DNA of 64,000 nucleotides from Rhodobacteraceae bacterium LMO-JJ12 (GCA_021555075.1 JAKGBX010000001.1:1364001-1428000); one strand, 5' to 3'; counted from the first letter of the stretch, positions 50,187 to 60,161 are shown. Translations and numbers: made by a program. Notes: generated by a model from the sequence alone, not told the origin.

Positions 50187-52790
50187 TTACTCCTTGGCCG
50201 CTGCCTTCTTGGGTGCCGCCTTTTTGGGCGCCGCTTTCTTCTTGGCTGCGGGTTTTTTAGCCGCTGCCTTTTTCTTGGGTGCTGCCTTCTTGCGTCCGCC
50301 CGATTTGCTGGCCTTCGCTGCGATCAACTCCACGGCCATGTCCATGGTCACATCCGCAGGTTCGGTCCCGTCGGGGAGAGTCGCGTTGACCTTATCCCAC
50401 TTCACATAGGGGCCATAGCGCCCATCAAGCACATTGACCGGACCGCCGTTTTCGGGATGTTCGCCCAATTCCTTGAGCGGTTTGGCGGCAGCGCGGCTGC
50501 CACGTCGGCCCGGATTGGCGCGTTTCTCGGCCAAAAGCTCGACCGCGCGGTTCATGCCCAGCTCAAAAACGTCATTGGGGTCTTTGAGGTTGGCATAGGT
50601 CGGTTTGGCGTCATCCGGTAGCTTGTGCATGACGTAGGGGCCAAAGCGCCCGAAATTGGTGGTGATCATGCCACCTTCGGGATGTTCGCCAATTTGGCGC
50701 GGCAAACTCAGCAGGGTGAGCGCCTTTTCGAGGTCCATTGCATCCTTGTCCCAGCCCTTGGGCAGGGAGGCGCGCGGTGGCTTCTTGTTCTCTGGTGTTG
50801 GCTCACCACGTTGCACGTAGGGGCCAAAGCGCCCGGCCTTGAGCCAGATTTCGTCGCCCGCATCTTCGCCCAGCAGGCGCTCATCGCCCTCGGCCCCTTC
50901 GCCCGCGATGGGGCGGGTATAGGTGCATTCAGGATAGTTGCCACAACCGACAAAACCACCGGTGCGCGAGGATTTGAGGTGCAACTGCCCGGTGCCGCAT
51001 TTCGGGCAGACGCGTGGATCGCTGCCGTCTTCGCGCGGCGGGTAAAGCTGATCCGAAAGGGCTTCATCCAGCACGTCGAGCACCTGAGAGATGCGCAATT
51101 CAGAGGTTTCGGCAATGGCGGCCGAGAAATCCTGCCAGAAACGTTTGAGCACGTTCTTGTAGTCGCGGTTGCCCGCGCTAACGTCGTCAAGTTCGGATTC
51201 CAGATTGGCGGTAAACTCGTAACCGACGTAGTTGCGGAAGAAATTGAGCAGGAAGATCGTGACGATCCGGCCCTTGTCTTCGGGGATCAGGCGGTTCTTG
51301 TCCTTGCGGACATATTCGCGCTCCTGAATCGTGGTGACAATGCTGGCATAGGTCGAGGGGCGGCCGATGCCGAGTTCTTCCATGCGTTTGACCAATGTCG
51401 CCTCGGTATAGCGCGGCGGTGGTTGGGTGAAATGCTGCTCAGGATCGACGGCGGTTTTCTTGGCGGCTTCGCCCTGCATGATCTGGGGCAGGCGTTTGTC
51501 GTCGTCATCGACCACCTGATCGTCGCGTCCTTCTTCATAGACGGCCATGAAGCCGTCAAACAAGACAACCTGACCGGTGGCGCGCAGGCCAACCTGACCG
51601 TCTTGGCTGCCCACATCCACGGTGGTGCGCTCAAGACGTGCGCTTTCCATCTGACAGGCCAGCGTGCGTTTCCAGATCAGATCATAGAGCTTGCGCTGAT
51701 CCTCTTCCTTGAGCTTCAGACTGGTGGCATCGGCCTCCATATCGGTGGGACGGATACATTCGTGCGCTTCTTGCGCGTTCTTGGCCTTGTTCTTGTAGAT
51801 GCGCGGGCTGGCGGGGACGTATTCCTTGCCATAACGCTTGCCAATCGCGTCGCGCGCGGCGGTGACGGCTTCGGGCGCCATGTCGATGCCATCGGTTCTC
51901 ATATAAGTAATGTGACCCGCCTCATAGAGACGCTGGGCGGTGCTCATGCACTGGCGCGCACCCATGCCGAATTTGCGGCTGGCTTCTTGTTGCAGGGTCG
52001 ATGTCATGAAGGGTGGGCTGGGATTGCGCGTGGCCGGTTTGGCCTCAACCGACGTAATGCTGAGGTCGCGGCTGTTGATTGCCTGCACGGCCAATTCAGC
52101 CTGCGTCGCGTTTTCGATATCGAATTTATCGAGCTTCTTGCCCGCCAGAACGGTGAGACGCGCCTCGTATTCCTTGCCGCGCGGGGTTTGCAGGATCGCC
52201 TTGACGCTCCAGTATTCACGCGGGTTGAACGCCTCGATCTCCATTTCGCGCTCGACGATGAGGCGCAGGCAGACCGATTGCACACGACCCGCCGAACGTG
52301 CGCCGGGCAGTTTGCGCCAGAGCACCGGGCTGAGATTGAAGCCGACAAGATAATCAAGCGCGCGGCGTGCGAGGTAGGCATCAACCAGGGGTTGGTCGAT
52401 CTCGCGCGGGTTTTTCATTGCTTCGGTGACGGCGGATTTGGTGATGGCGTTGAACACAACGCGGCTGACATGGCTGTCTTTCTTCAGCGCGCGGCGTTTT
52501 CTGAGCGCTTCTTCAAGATGCCAGCTGATCGCTTCGCCTTCGCGGTCGGGGTCAGTTGCGAGAATGAGGTCGGGGTCATCTTTCAGCGCATCGGCGATGG
52601 CTTTCATATGGCTGCGCGAATCCGCGCCAACCTCCCACTTCATTTCGAAGTCATTTTCGGTGTCGACCGAGCCATCCTTGGGCGGCAGGTCACGGACATG
52701 CCCGTAGGACGCGAGAACGACGTAATCCTTGCCAAGATACTTGTTGATGGTTTTGGCCTTGGCCGGAGATTCGACGACAACAACTGGCAT
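50187..52790 (-). CDS. topA: DNA topoisomerase I
   Basis: The 867-residue type IA topoisomerase begins MPVVVVESPAKAKTINKYLG (Toprim), with the acidic ATDPDREGEAISWH and the catalytic Tyr in HITYMRTDGIDM near residue 300. One Cys4 zinc finger (CPKCGTGQLHL to GCGNYPEC) and several Topo_C repeats (GRFGPYVMH, GRYGPYVKW) follow. The last 40 residues are a Lys/Ala-rich tail (KKKAAPKKAAPKKAA), common in this group and likely to bind DNA. It relaxes negative supercoils. dprA lies beyond a small divergent gene, an order seen in related genomes. Confidence 0.97.
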   Translation of the reverse strand: MPVVVVESPAKAKTINKYLGKDYVVLASYGHVRDLPPKDGSVDTENDFEMKWEVGADSRSHMKAIADALKDDPDLILATDPDREGEAISWHLEEALRKRRALKKDSHVSRVVFNAITKSAVTEAMKNPREIDQPLVDAYLARRALDYLVGFNLSPVLWRKLPGARSAGRVQSVCLRLIVEREMEIEAFNPREYWSVKAILQTPRGKEYEARLTVLAGKKLDKFDIENATQAELAVQAINSRDLSITSVEAKPATRNPSPPFMTSTLQQEASRKFGMGARQCMSTAQRLYEAGHITYMRTDGIDMAPEAVTAARDAIGKRYGKEYVPASPRIYKNKAKNAQEAHECIRPTDMEADATSLKLKEEDQRKLYDLIWKRTLACQMESARLERTTVDVGSQDGQVGLRATGQVVLFDGFMAVYEEGRDDQVVDDDDKRLPQIMQGEAAKKTAVDPEQHFTQPPPRYTEATLVKRMEELGIGRPSTYASIVTTIQEREYVRKDKNRLIPEDKGRIVTIFLLNFFRNYVGYEFTANLESELDDVSAGNRDYKNVLKRFWQDFSAAIAETSELRISQVLDVLDEALSDQLYPPREDGSDPRVCPKCGTGQLHLKSSRTGGFVGCGNYPECTYTRPIAGEGAEGDERLLGEDAGDEIWLKAGRFGPYVQRGEPTPENKKPPRASLPKGWDKDAMDLEKALTLLSLPRQIGEHPEGGMITTNFGRFGPYVMHKLPDDAKPTYANLKDPNDVFELGMNRAVELLAEKRANPGRRGSRAAAKPLKELGEHPENGGPVNVLDGRYGPYVKWDKVNATLPDGTEPADVTMDMAVELIAAKASKSGGRKKAAPKKKAAAKKPAAKKKAAPKKAAPKKAAAKE

Positions 52791-52954
52791 GAAATTCCTT
52801 TCGACTCGACCGCGTCACACTGGCGGCGGAACATGGGCGGGGGATGGGGGTATTGTCAATGCGATGTGAATAAAGGAACCTTGCGCAGAGGTTTCAGGAG
52901 CGCAACGACTGTGCCTGAATGCCAGTTTATGGGAATATATGGAAGGGCTCTGCC

Positions 52955-53407
52955 ATGTTTCGCCCCGTCATTTTAGCACTCGTCTTCTGCGCCAGTGCGC
53001 TGCGTGCTGACTTTGTCGAACCGGCGCGCGGCACGGCGGTGCGCGCGGCGTTGATGGACGCACTTCGCCCGCATGTTGAATGGCAGCTTGGTAAACCGGT
53101 CGAATTTGTTGTCCATGATCTGCGGCTGGCCGAGAATCAGGGGCTGCCAGATACGGTGGGATTCGCCTCTCTTAGCGCGCAGCGACCGGGCGGCGCGGCC
53201 ATTGATTACCGCCAGACGCCGGGCTATGAGCGCGGCCATATCGACCCCGACTTCATGGACGGGATGACCGTGCAGGCGCTTTACCGCAAGGTGGGCGATA
53301 CCTGGGTGGCGGTGCATTGGGCGATTGGCGCCACGGATGTCTGGTACGCCGACAATGCATTCTGCGAAGAATATTTTGCGGTGATTCCTGAATTTTGTGC
53401 AGGTTGA
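52955..53407 (+). CDS. small secreted protein of unknown function
   Basis: The 150-residue protein has a short signal peptide (MFRPVILALVFCASALRAD) and a mature domain with HVEWQLGKPVEFVVHDLRLA, YERGHIDPDFMDG and two C-terminal Cys (FCEEYF, EFCAG). I do not recognise the family. The ATG at 52955 was chosen for the signal peptide and GAAGGGC upstream. It is divergent from topA and convergent with dprA, 8 bp apart. Confidence 0.7.
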   Translation: MFRPVILALVFCASALRADFVEPARGTAVRAALMDALRPHVEWQLGKPVEFVVHDLRLAENQGLPDTVGFASLSAQRPGGAAIDYRQTPGYERGHIDPDFMDGMTVQALYRKVGDTWVAVHWAIGATDVWYADNAFCEEYFAVIPEFCAG

Positions 53408-53415
53408 AGCCTGCT

Positions 53416-54600
53416 TCAGTTGTCTTTTCTCTCTGACCCCACCGTCAGGCTCAACAGCCCGCCGGGCTGTCGGGCAACGTGCCCCTGCAATTCCAGATCC
53501 AGCAGTGCCGGGGCCATGCAATTTGCCGACGTTTTGAGATCGCGGATCAACTGGTCTTCGGCCACCGGGGAGGGGCCGAGCCGATCAAGGATCTGCTGGT
53601 GCAACTGTGCAGTTTCGCGCAGTGACCGGCGCTCGGGTGGCGGAGCAGCCATGTCGGACATCGACAGGGGCATTTCGGCCTGAGCCTTGTCAGTGGCCAT
53701 CGGGGCGATCGGCGCCAGCGCCTCGATCACATCATCAGCATTACGCACAAGGCGCGCACCGTCCCTGATCAGCATGTTGCAGCCCGAAGCCCGCGCGTCA
53801 AAGGGATGGCCCGGCACAGCCAGAACCTCGCGCCCCTGGTCGAGCGCGTTGCGCGCGGTAATGAGAGAGCCAGATTTTGCCGCCGCTTCGATAACCACAA
53901 CCGCCGCCGCCATCCCGGAGATCAGCCGATTGCGTCGTGGAAAATGCCGCGCAGTCGGTTGCATGCCCATGGGTTGTTCCGAGAGCCGCAGCCCGGTCAC
54001 GTCGATCTCGCCAGCCAATCCGGCGTTTTCCGCCGGGTAGATCACGTCGATTCCCCCCGCCATCACCGCAATGGTGCCGTCTTGCACGCAGGCCTTGTGC
54101 GCCGCAGTGTCGATTCCGCGTGCCAGCCCCGAAACGATGATAAAGCCGCGCTCGGCCAATTCGCGCGCCAGGGATTTGGCCATGCGCATGCCAAGCGATG
54201 AGGCATTGCGCGCGCCCACAATGGCAATCATCGGGCGCTGCAGCACCGCGTCTTGCCCCTTGAGCCACAAGAGCGGCGGCGCATCTTCGAGATCGCTCAG
54301 CTGAGCGGGGTATCCCGCTTCGCCAATCGCCACCAAACGCGCGCCGACCCGATGGCCCGCGCGCATCTCGCACAGGGCGGTGCTTTCCGGGCAGGTGGCG
54401 TAATCCTTGATCCCGGCGCTTTGGGCCATCCGGGGCAATGCCTCCAGAGCCTCGCGGGCCGAGCCGTGTTCGCCCATCATTCTGTAGAACGTGGAAATCC
54501 CAACCCGCCTGGAACGCAGCAAACGGAGCCACGAAAGCTTTTCATCTTCCGTGGTGGGTGGGAGTGGGGGGTGAGTGGAAGAGTGAAACTCTTGCGCCAT
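53416..54600 (-). CDS. dprA: DNA-processing protein DprA
   Basis: The 394-residue protein has an N-terminal SAM/HhH-like part (LSWLRLLRSRRVGISTFYRMM), the Rossmann DprA core (AIVGARNASSLGMRMAKSLA, FIIVSGLARGIDTAAHKACV, GTIAVMAGGIDVIYPAEN) and a C-terminal winged helix (about 330-390). DprA loads RecA onto incoming single-stranded DNA in transformation. The ATG at 54600 has GCGGAG upstream. No other competence gene is nearby, so a role in DNA uptake here is inferred only from the family. Confidence 0.93.
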   Translation of the reverse strand: MAQEFHSSTHPPLPPTTEDEKLSWLRLLRSRRVGISTFYRMMGEHGSAREALEALPRMAQSAGIKDYATCPESTALCEMRAGHRVGARLVAIGEAGYPAQLSDLEDAPPLLWLKGQDAVLQRPMIAIVGARNASSLGMRMAKSLARELAERGFIIVSGLARGIDTAAHKACVQDGTIAVMAGGIDVIYPAENAGLAGEIDVTGLRLSEQPMGMQPTARHFPRRNRLISGMAAAVVVIEAAAKSGSLITARNALDQGREVLAVPGHPFDARASGCNMLIRDGARLVRNADDVIEALAPIAPMATDKAQAEMPLSMSDMAAPPPERRSLRETAQLHQQILDRLGPSPVAEDQLIRDLKTSANCMAPALLDLELQGHVARQPGGLLSLTVGSERKDN

Positions 54601-54685
54601 CGTGACTCCGCTTGCTTGCAGAACCATCTCTAGCGCACGGATGGTTAACGGCCGGTAAACCACTGTAGAATTTTTTGCCCAGCCG

Positions 54686-56107
54686 TCATTTTCCTCGCAA
54701 GACCGCCCCCGGGTTCATGATTCCCACCGGGTCGAGCGCGGATTTGATCGCGCGCATCGCCGCCAGCCGCGCGGGATCGCCATAACGCTCAAGATCGCGT
54801 GTTTTCAAGCGCCCGACACCGTGCTCGGCGGAAAATGATCCGCCCAGAGCAACGACCATGTCATGCACCATTTCCTGAACTTTTGACGCCATCCCGGGAT
54901 AATCGCCTCGTTGCCGCCCCCGAACCGGAAACACGTTATAGTGCAGGTTTCCATCGCCCAGATGTCCGAAACAATTGATGCGAAACTCCCCCAATTTGGC
55001 CAGCGCCACGCCGGCCCGGTCGATGAACGGCGCAATTTCGCTGAGTGGCAGCGCTATGTCATGGCTCGAAATCGCGCCCACCAAGCGGTTGGCTTCGGGG
55101 ATTTGCTCGCGCAATTGCCAAAGCGTGTCGCGCTGGGCGCCCGATTGGGCCACCATCCCGTCGCGCACCAACCCCGCCTCCAAACCAGCTTCAAAGAGCT
55201 GCTCGAGCGCGGTCTGTGGGTCCGACGCGCCCCCCGAGAGGCCCAGTTCGATCAACACCATCCATCCGGGGGTCGAATCAAAGGGGCGGCGCAGGTCTGG
55301 CAAGGTCTCGGCCAAAAACTCCAGCCCCTGCCCGGAAATCAACTCAAAGGCGCTGACAGCTTCGCCGACCTGAGCGCGGGCCAAGGACAAGAGCCGCAGT
55401 GCGGCTGCCGGGCTTTCTACATCAAGCAATGCGGTTCCCGACGCAGCAGGAACAGGTGCCAGCTTCAATGCGGCTTGGGTGATGACGCCCAAGGTGCCCT
55501 CTGCACCGATCAGAAGATTGCGCAGGTCATAGCCGGTGTTGTCTTTGCGCAGCCGGGTCAGCCCGTGATAGATCGCGCCATCTGGCAAGACGGCCTCGAT
55601 CCCCAGACAGAGATCGCGCGCATTGCCATAACGCAGCACATTCACACCGCCCGCGTTGGTCGATAGAATACCGCCGATCCTCGCCGATCCCTTGGCAGCG
55701 ATGGACAGTGGAAACAACCGGTCATGCGCCTCGGCGGCGGTGTGGACATCCTCCAAGATCGCCCCCGCCTCGGCGATCAGCACGTTCTCATGCGGATAAA
55801 TCTCGCGCACCCGATTCATCCGTTCCAGCGACAGGATCATCGGCATTGGCCCATCGGGCATGACCTGCCCGCCAACCAGCCCGGTTCCCCCGCCATATGG
55901 CACGACCCCGACGCGCGCCTCGCCAGCCGCCCTTATGGCGCGCGCAACTTCCCGGGTGTCGGCAGGCGCCACCACGAAAGCGGCCTGACCGTGCCAGCGG
56001 CCGCGCGGCTCTTCGAGATAGCGCGGCGCCACATCACGCAGGGCCGCCTCGGGCAGCACGTCGCGAAGGCGGGCGCGAAAACTCTCGTCAGCGGGGTTCA
56101 GGTTCAT
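54686..56107 (-). CDS. FAD-linked GlcD-type 2-hydroxyacid oxidase/dehydrogenase
   Basis: The 473-residue protein has an FAD_binding_4 domain (VVPYGGGTGLVGGQVMPDG near residue 72, and GSARIGGILSTNAGGVNVLRYGNARD) and a C-terminal FAD-oxidase domain with CFGHLGDGNLHYNVFPV and SFSAEHGVGRLK. The family oxidises D-lactate, D-2-hydroxyglutarate or glycolate. The GlcE and GlcF partners are absent, so a single-subunit D-lactate or D-2-hydroxyacid dehydrogenase is more likely than glycolate oxidase. Confidence 0.85.
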   Translation of the reverse strand: MNLNPADESFRARLRDVLPEAALRDVAPRYLEEPRGRWHGQAAFVVAPADTREVARAIRAAGEARVGVVPYGGGTGLVGGQVMPDGPMPMILSLERMNRVREIYPHENVLIAEAGAILEDVHTAAEAHDRLFPLSIAAKGSARIGGILSTNAGGVNVLRYGNARDLCLGIEAVLPDGAIYHGLTRLRKDNTGYDLRNLLIGAEGTLGVITQAALKLAPVPAASGTALLDVESPAAALRLLSLARAQVGEAVSAFELISGQGLEFLAETLPDLRRPFDSTPGWMVLIELGLSGGASDPQTALEQLFEAGLEAGLVRDGMVAQSGAQRDTLWQLREQIPEANRLVGAISSHDIALPLSEIAPFIDRAGVALAKLGEFRINCFGHLGDGNLHYNVFPVRGRQRGDYPGMASKVQEMVHDMVVALGGSFSAEHGVGRLKTRDLERYGDPARLAAMRAIKSALDPVGIMNPGAVLRGK

Positions 56108-56237
56108 GCCGTTTCATACCAAGTCGCGCCGGGGTTTCGAACAGAAATCCGACCTGTTCCTTCATCTTGCTGAAAAATATCCAAAATCCTGTCGTCAACC
56201 CCGACGCAGCGTCCGCAGGCCGGGCGCAGCGGACACC

Positions 56238-56825
56238 TCAGCCCACGTCGGTGCGCCCGCGCCGATCACCGCGCAGCGCGGCATAGAGCACATGGCTGCG
56301 CCAGCGCCCGGATATCTGAAGATAGCTCTGTGCCACGCCTTCGTATTTGAACCCGGTCTTTTCCAGCAACCCCCGCGAGGCGGTGTTTTCCGGCAGGCAG
56401 GCGGCTTCGATGCGGCTGAGATCCATGCGTTGAAAGGCATGGTGGACCACGGCCTCGATGGCTTCGCGCATATACCCTTGCCGGGAAAACGGTTCGCCCA
56501 CCCAATAGCCCAGAGTGCCCGCCTGCGCGGGGCCGCGGCGGATGTTGTCGAGCGTGATCGCCCCGATCAAGGTTTCGTCCTCGCGCCGCACCAGAAATAG
56601 GGGCAAGGCCGTTTCACCGTTGATCGAGCGCTGCGCCCAGTAGACCCGATTGGTGAAGGCGCGACGTGTCAGGTGATCGCTGGCCCAGGCCGGCTCCCAG
56701 GGTTGCAGGAAATCGGCGCTGTCATGGCGCAGACCTGTCCAGGGATGAAAATCCGCGTGCTGGGGCGCGCGCAGGGTCAGGCGCTCGGTTTCGAGCCGGA
56801 TCTTTCTGCGATTACGCAGCAGCAT
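56238..56825 (-). CDS. GNAT-family acetyltransferase (RimJ/RimL-like)
   Basis: The 195-residue protein has the GNAT layout LETERLTLRAPQHADF at the N-terminus, IGAITLDNIRRGPAQAGTLG, the acetyl-CoA loop SRQGYMREAIEAVVHHAF and ENTASRGLLEKTGFKYEG. It probably acetylates a protein N-terminus or small amine. Its ATG at 56825 overlaps the stop of the M16 protease gene (TGATG), so it is translationally coupled; a GTG one codon earlier is possible. Confidence 0.85.
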   Translation of the reverse strand: MLLRNRRKIRLETERLTLRAPQHADFHPWTGLRHDSADFLQPWEPAWASDHLTRRAFTNRVYWAQRSINGETALPLFLVRREDETLIGAITLDNIRRGPAQAGTLGYWVGEPFSRQGYMREAIEAVVHHAFQRMDLSRIEAACLPENTASRGLLEKTGFKYEGVAQSYLQISGRWRSHVLYAALRGDRRGRTDVG

Positions 56826-58087
56826 CACGCTGCACGCCTTTTATTGATGGCCTCCAGCGAGGGCGCGCCAGCCACAGGACCATAGAGCGCCAGGGCGGAG
56901 CCTGCCTCTACGGCCATATGCCCGGCGAAGTCGCGCAGGTCAGACAGTTTTACCGCATCGATCCGCTCGACAATCTCGTCGACGCCGGGCACCCGGTTCC
57001 AGAGTTGGATCATGCGCGCCAGCCTCTCGGCCCGGTTTGACGGGCTCTCCAGCCCCATGAGCAGGCCGGCCTTCATCTGCGCGCGCGCGCGTGCCAACTC
57101 GGCTTCGCTCATGTCGTCCGAGGATCGGTGCATTTCGTCGATGGTGATCTGTGCCAGATCGGCGATCTGTTCGCCGGATGTGCCAGCGTAGATGGTCATC
57201 AAGCCGGTATCGCAATAGGCGCCGGACTGGGCGAAGATGGTATAGCAGAGGCCGCGCCGCTCGCGGATTTCCTGAAACAGGCGCGAGGACATGCCGCCGC
57301 CGAGCGCATTGGCATAGATCTGGGCGGTATAGATCGACGGATCGCTCACCCCCGGTGCCTCGAATGCCAACGCGAAATGCGCCTGTTCAAGCTGCTTTTC
57401 GTGGCGTGTTTCGCCGCCTGCAAAGCGCGCGGGGTCGGTCTTGGCGGTGGTGCCGGGTTGCAGGTCGCCAAACATCGCCTCGGCCTGCTTGACGATCTCA
57501 CCATGATCGACATCGCCCGCCGCAGCCAGGATCATCTGTTTGGCGCAGTAATGCTCGCTGACGAAGCGGCGCAAATCGTCCTGGCCAAAGGCTTTCACCC
57601 GTTCAGGCGGGCCGAGGATGGTGCGGCCGAACGGCTGATCGGGATAGGCGCATTCCTGTAGCCAGTCAAAGATCACATCGTCGGGCGTATCCAGCGCCTG
57701 GCCGATCTCTGACAAGATGACATGGCGTTCGATCTCGATCTCGCCGGGGTCGAGCGCCGAGTTGCGCAGGATGTCGCCAATGACGTCGATGGCAAGCCCG
57801 ACATCCGCGCCCAGAACCCGCGCGTAGTAGGCGGTTGCCTCGCGGCTGGTATAGGCGTTGATATAGCCGCCGACATCTTCGATGGCTTCGGCAATCTCAA
57901 CGGCGGTGCGCCGCTTGGTGCCTTTGAAGGCCATATGTTCGAGAAAATGCGCGATGCCGTTTTGTTCGGGGCGTTCATGGCGCGCGCCAGCGGTGATCCA
58001 GATGCCGACGCTGGCCGATTGCAGGCCCGGCATGTGTTCGGTGACGATGCGAAACCCGTTGGCGAGGGTGGTTATTTCAACGCTCAA
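56825..58087 (-). CDS. M16-family zinc metallopeptidase
   Basis: The 420-residue protein has the inverted zinc motif HFLEH at residues 47-51 and the downstream Glu in VILSEIGQALDTPDD, so the catalytic site is complete. The C-terminal half holds the non-catalytic LuXS/MPP-like domain with RERRGLCYTIFAQSGAYCDTG. It is related to mitochondrial processing peptidase. The start appears to be TTG at 58087, overlapping the thrC stop (TTGA), with GGAG eight bases upstream. It lies in the thrC-surf1 gene group. Confidence 0.92.
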   Translation of the reverse strand: MSVEITTLANGFRIVTEHMPGLQSASVGIWITAGARHERPEQNGIAHFLEHMAFKGTKRRTAVEIAEAIEDVGGYINAYTSREATAYYARVLGADVGLAIDVIGDILRNSALDPGEIEIERHVILSEIGQALDTPDDVIFDWLQECAYPDQPFGRTILGPPERVKAFGQDDLRRFVSEHYCAKQMILAAAGDVDHGEIVKQAEAMFGDLQPGTTAKTDPARFAGGETRHEKQLEQAHFALAFEAPGVSDPSIYTAQIYANALGGGMSSRLFQEIRERRGLCYTIFAQSGAYCDTGLMTIYAGTSGEQIADLAQITIDEMHRSSDDMSEAELARARAQMKAGLLMGLESPSNRAERLARMIQLWNRVPGVDEIVERIDAVKLSDLRDFAGHMAVEAGSALALYGPVAGAPSLEAINKRRAA

Positions 58088-59469
58088 AGGCGGCGCTCCT
58101 CGATCAGGGCTTCGATAGTGGCAAGGTCGTTTTCAACCCGCGTGACCCGCTCGGGGCGTTCGAACAGGTCGGCCATGCGTGGTGGTAGGGGCGGGCGCGT
58201 GCCTGTTGCGGCTTCGACCGCGTCGGGGAACTTTGCGGGATGTGCCGTGGCAAGCGTGATCATCGCGGTTGCAGGGTCACGCATTTCATTTGCCACTTTC
58301 ACACCGACGGCGGAATGCGGGCATAGAACCTCGCCCGTGGTTCTTGCCATATCTGTGATCGTGGTGCTGGTCTCTTCTTCAGAGCAACGCCCGCTGTCAT
58401 AGCTCTCGCGCAGCGCTTCCAGCGCGCCCTGACTGACCGAGAAACCACCCGCTTTCAATTCGTCCATCAGTTGCGCCACGGCTTTGCCATCGCGCCCGTA
58501 GGCCTCAAACAGGGCGCGTTCGAAATTCGAGCTGACCTGAATATCCATCGAGGGGCTGATCGAGGGCGTGACGCCATCGGGTTTGTAATCGCTTGTCGAA
58601 AGGCATCGATGCAGGATGTCGTTTTGGTTGGTTGCGATCACCAGACGGTCGATGGGCAGGCCCATGCGTTTGGCGAGGTAACCTGCAAAGATATCGCCGA
58701 AATTTCCGGTCGGCACTGTGAAGCTCACCTTGCGATCCGGTGCGCCGAGGCTGACGGCGGAATAGAAATAATAGACCACCTGGGCCAGAACGCGCGCGAA
58801 GTTGATCGAGTTTACCCCGGCGAGGCCGACGGCATCGCGGAATTCGAAATGGTTGAACATGTCTTTGACGCGGGCCTGACAATCGTCGAAGTCGCCGGTC
58901 ATGGCGAGGGCGTGCACGTTGCTCTCGGGTGGCGTGGTCATCTGGCGGCGTTGCACTTCGCTGACCCTGCCATGCGGGAACAGGATGAAGACATCGACAT
59001 TATCGAGGCCCTTGAAGGCTTCAATCGCCGCGCTTCCGGTGTCGCCGCTGGTGGCGCCGACGATGGTGACGCGTTTGCCGTTGCGCTCAAGGGCTGCCTG
59101 AAACAGTTGACCGATGAGTTGCATGGCGAAATCCTTGAACGCCAGCGTCGGGCCGTGAAACAGCTCCAAGAGGAAATGGTTCGGGGCGAGCTGCACGAGC
59201 GGGGCGCGTGCGGCATGGCCGAAACCGTCGTAGGCGCGTGCGATTATGGCGCGGAATTCTTTGTCGGTGAATGTGTCGCCAAGATAGGGGCGCATGATGC
59301 GAAAAGCGATATCTTCATAGCTTTGCCCGGCCAATGCCGCGATGTCGGCGTGGCTGAGTGTCGGGATGGTTTCAGGCAGATAAAGCCCGCCATCGCGTGC
59401 AAGACCGGTCAGCATGGCCTCTTCAAAGCTGAGCACCGGTGCGGTGCCGCGTGTCGAGATGTATTTCAT
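58084..59469 (-). CDS. thrC: threonine synthase
   Basis: The 461-residue PLP enzyme converts O-phosphohomoserine to threonine. The PLP Lys is in FHGPTLAFKDFAMQ (near residue 113), and VGATSGDTGSAAIEAFKG is the phosphate loop. It starts MKYISTRGTAP, the usual N-terminus of the class II (long) type. Its ATG overlaps the SURF1 stop by one base, and its own stop overlaps the M16 start, so the three are one operon. Confidence 0.97.
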   Translation of the reverse strand: MKYISTRGTAPVLSFEEAMLTGLARDGGLYLPETIPTLSHADIAALAGQSYEDIAFRIMRPYLGDTFTDKEFRAIIARAYDGFGHAARAPLVQLAPNHFLLELFHGPTLAFKDFAMQLIGQLFQAALERNGKRVTIVGATSGDTGSAAIEAFKGLDNVDVFILFPHGRVSEVQRRQMTTPPESNVHALAMTGDFDDCQARVKDMFNHFEFRDAVGLAGVNSINFARVLAQVVYYFYSAVSLGAPDRKVSFTVPTGNFGDIFAGYLAKRMGLPIDRLVIATNQNDILHRCLSTSDYKPDGVTPSISPSMDIQVSSNFERALFEAYGRDGKAVAQLMDELKAGGFSVSQGALEALRESYDSGRCSEEETSTTITDMARTTGEVLCPHSAVGVKVANEMRDPATAMITLATAHPAKFPDAVEAATGTRPPLPPRMADLFERPERVTRVENDLATIEALIEERRL

Positions 59470-60161
59470 CACATTATGCCTTTGTCAGTGCCGTCATTTT
59501 TGCCGCGGCGGCGGCGCAGAAAGTAGAGGCTCATTAGCACCCAGGTCAGGGCGAGACCATACCAGGTGAGAACGTATTCAAGGTGGCGGTTGGGAATGCT
59601 TGCCGTGTCGACGGGCAGGGGGGATATGTGCGGATCGGAGGGTGTGGTTTCGCGCGCGATGATCATCACCTCTTCGGTATCGAGCGTGCGTGCGAGCGCA
59701 GGCACGTCGCGGGCATACCAGATGTTGGCGGCGAGATCGGTTTCGGGGGTATAGCCATCAATCTCATCGGGCCAATAAAGATTGCCGGTCACGCTGAGTG
59801 GGCCGGTGGGGCGGCTGGTGGATTTGTCGGTGGTGCGGATAAAGCCGCGGTCAATCAGAAGGCGGCGACCGTCTGTTTCAAACGCCTGAATGATACGAAA
59901 GCCCGCCCCGAAATCGCGGGTTGAGACCAGCATATGAATCTCCGGGCCTACAAGGCTGCCATCGGCCTTGACCGCTAGAAAGCGATCTTGTTCAGGGTCG
60001 GGGGTGTCTGGAACAGCCACGGGCGGGGCGCTGATCTGGGTGTCGATTTCGGCCAGATAGGCGGTTTTTTCGCCCAGTCGGCGAAGCTGCCAATTGCCCA
60101 ACGCAATGAAGATTGCCAACACGAGGGCGGCGAAAATCAGAAAGGGCAGGTTGCGGCGCAA
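59469..60161 (-). CDS. SURF1-family cytochrome oxidase assembly protein
   Basis: The protein has two membrane helices at the ends (LPFLIFAALVLAIFIALGNWQ and YVLTWYGLALTWVLMSLYF) around a periplasmic domain with VLVNRGFI-like LLIDRGFIRTTD. Family members insert heme a into subunit I of aa3 oxidase. No ATG lies near the start. A TTG at 60161 with GAGG five bases upstream gives 230 residues; another TTG at 60173 is possible. Its place downstream of the cta genes fits the function. Confidence 0.9.
   Translation of the reverse strand: MRRNLPFLIFAALVLAIFIALGNWQLRRLGEKTAYLAEIDTQISAPPVAVPDTPDPEQDRFLAVKADGSLVGPEIHMLVSTRDFGAGFRIIQAFETDGRRLLIDRGFIRTTDKSTSRPTGPLSVTGNLYWPDEIDGYTPETDLAANIWYARDVPALARTLDTEEVMIIARETTPSDPHISPLPVDTASIPNRHLEYVLTWYGLALTWVLMSLYFLRRRRGKNDGTDKGIM

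Noticed and set aside
50625-52976. A 783-codon open frame on the plus strand.
   Set aside because: It lies fully antisense to topA, whose product is clearly recognisable along its length; the antisense translation has no recognisable domain and reflects high-GC codon bias.
58471-59526. A 351-codon plus-strand frame.
   Set aside because: Antisense to thrC; no motif found in it.
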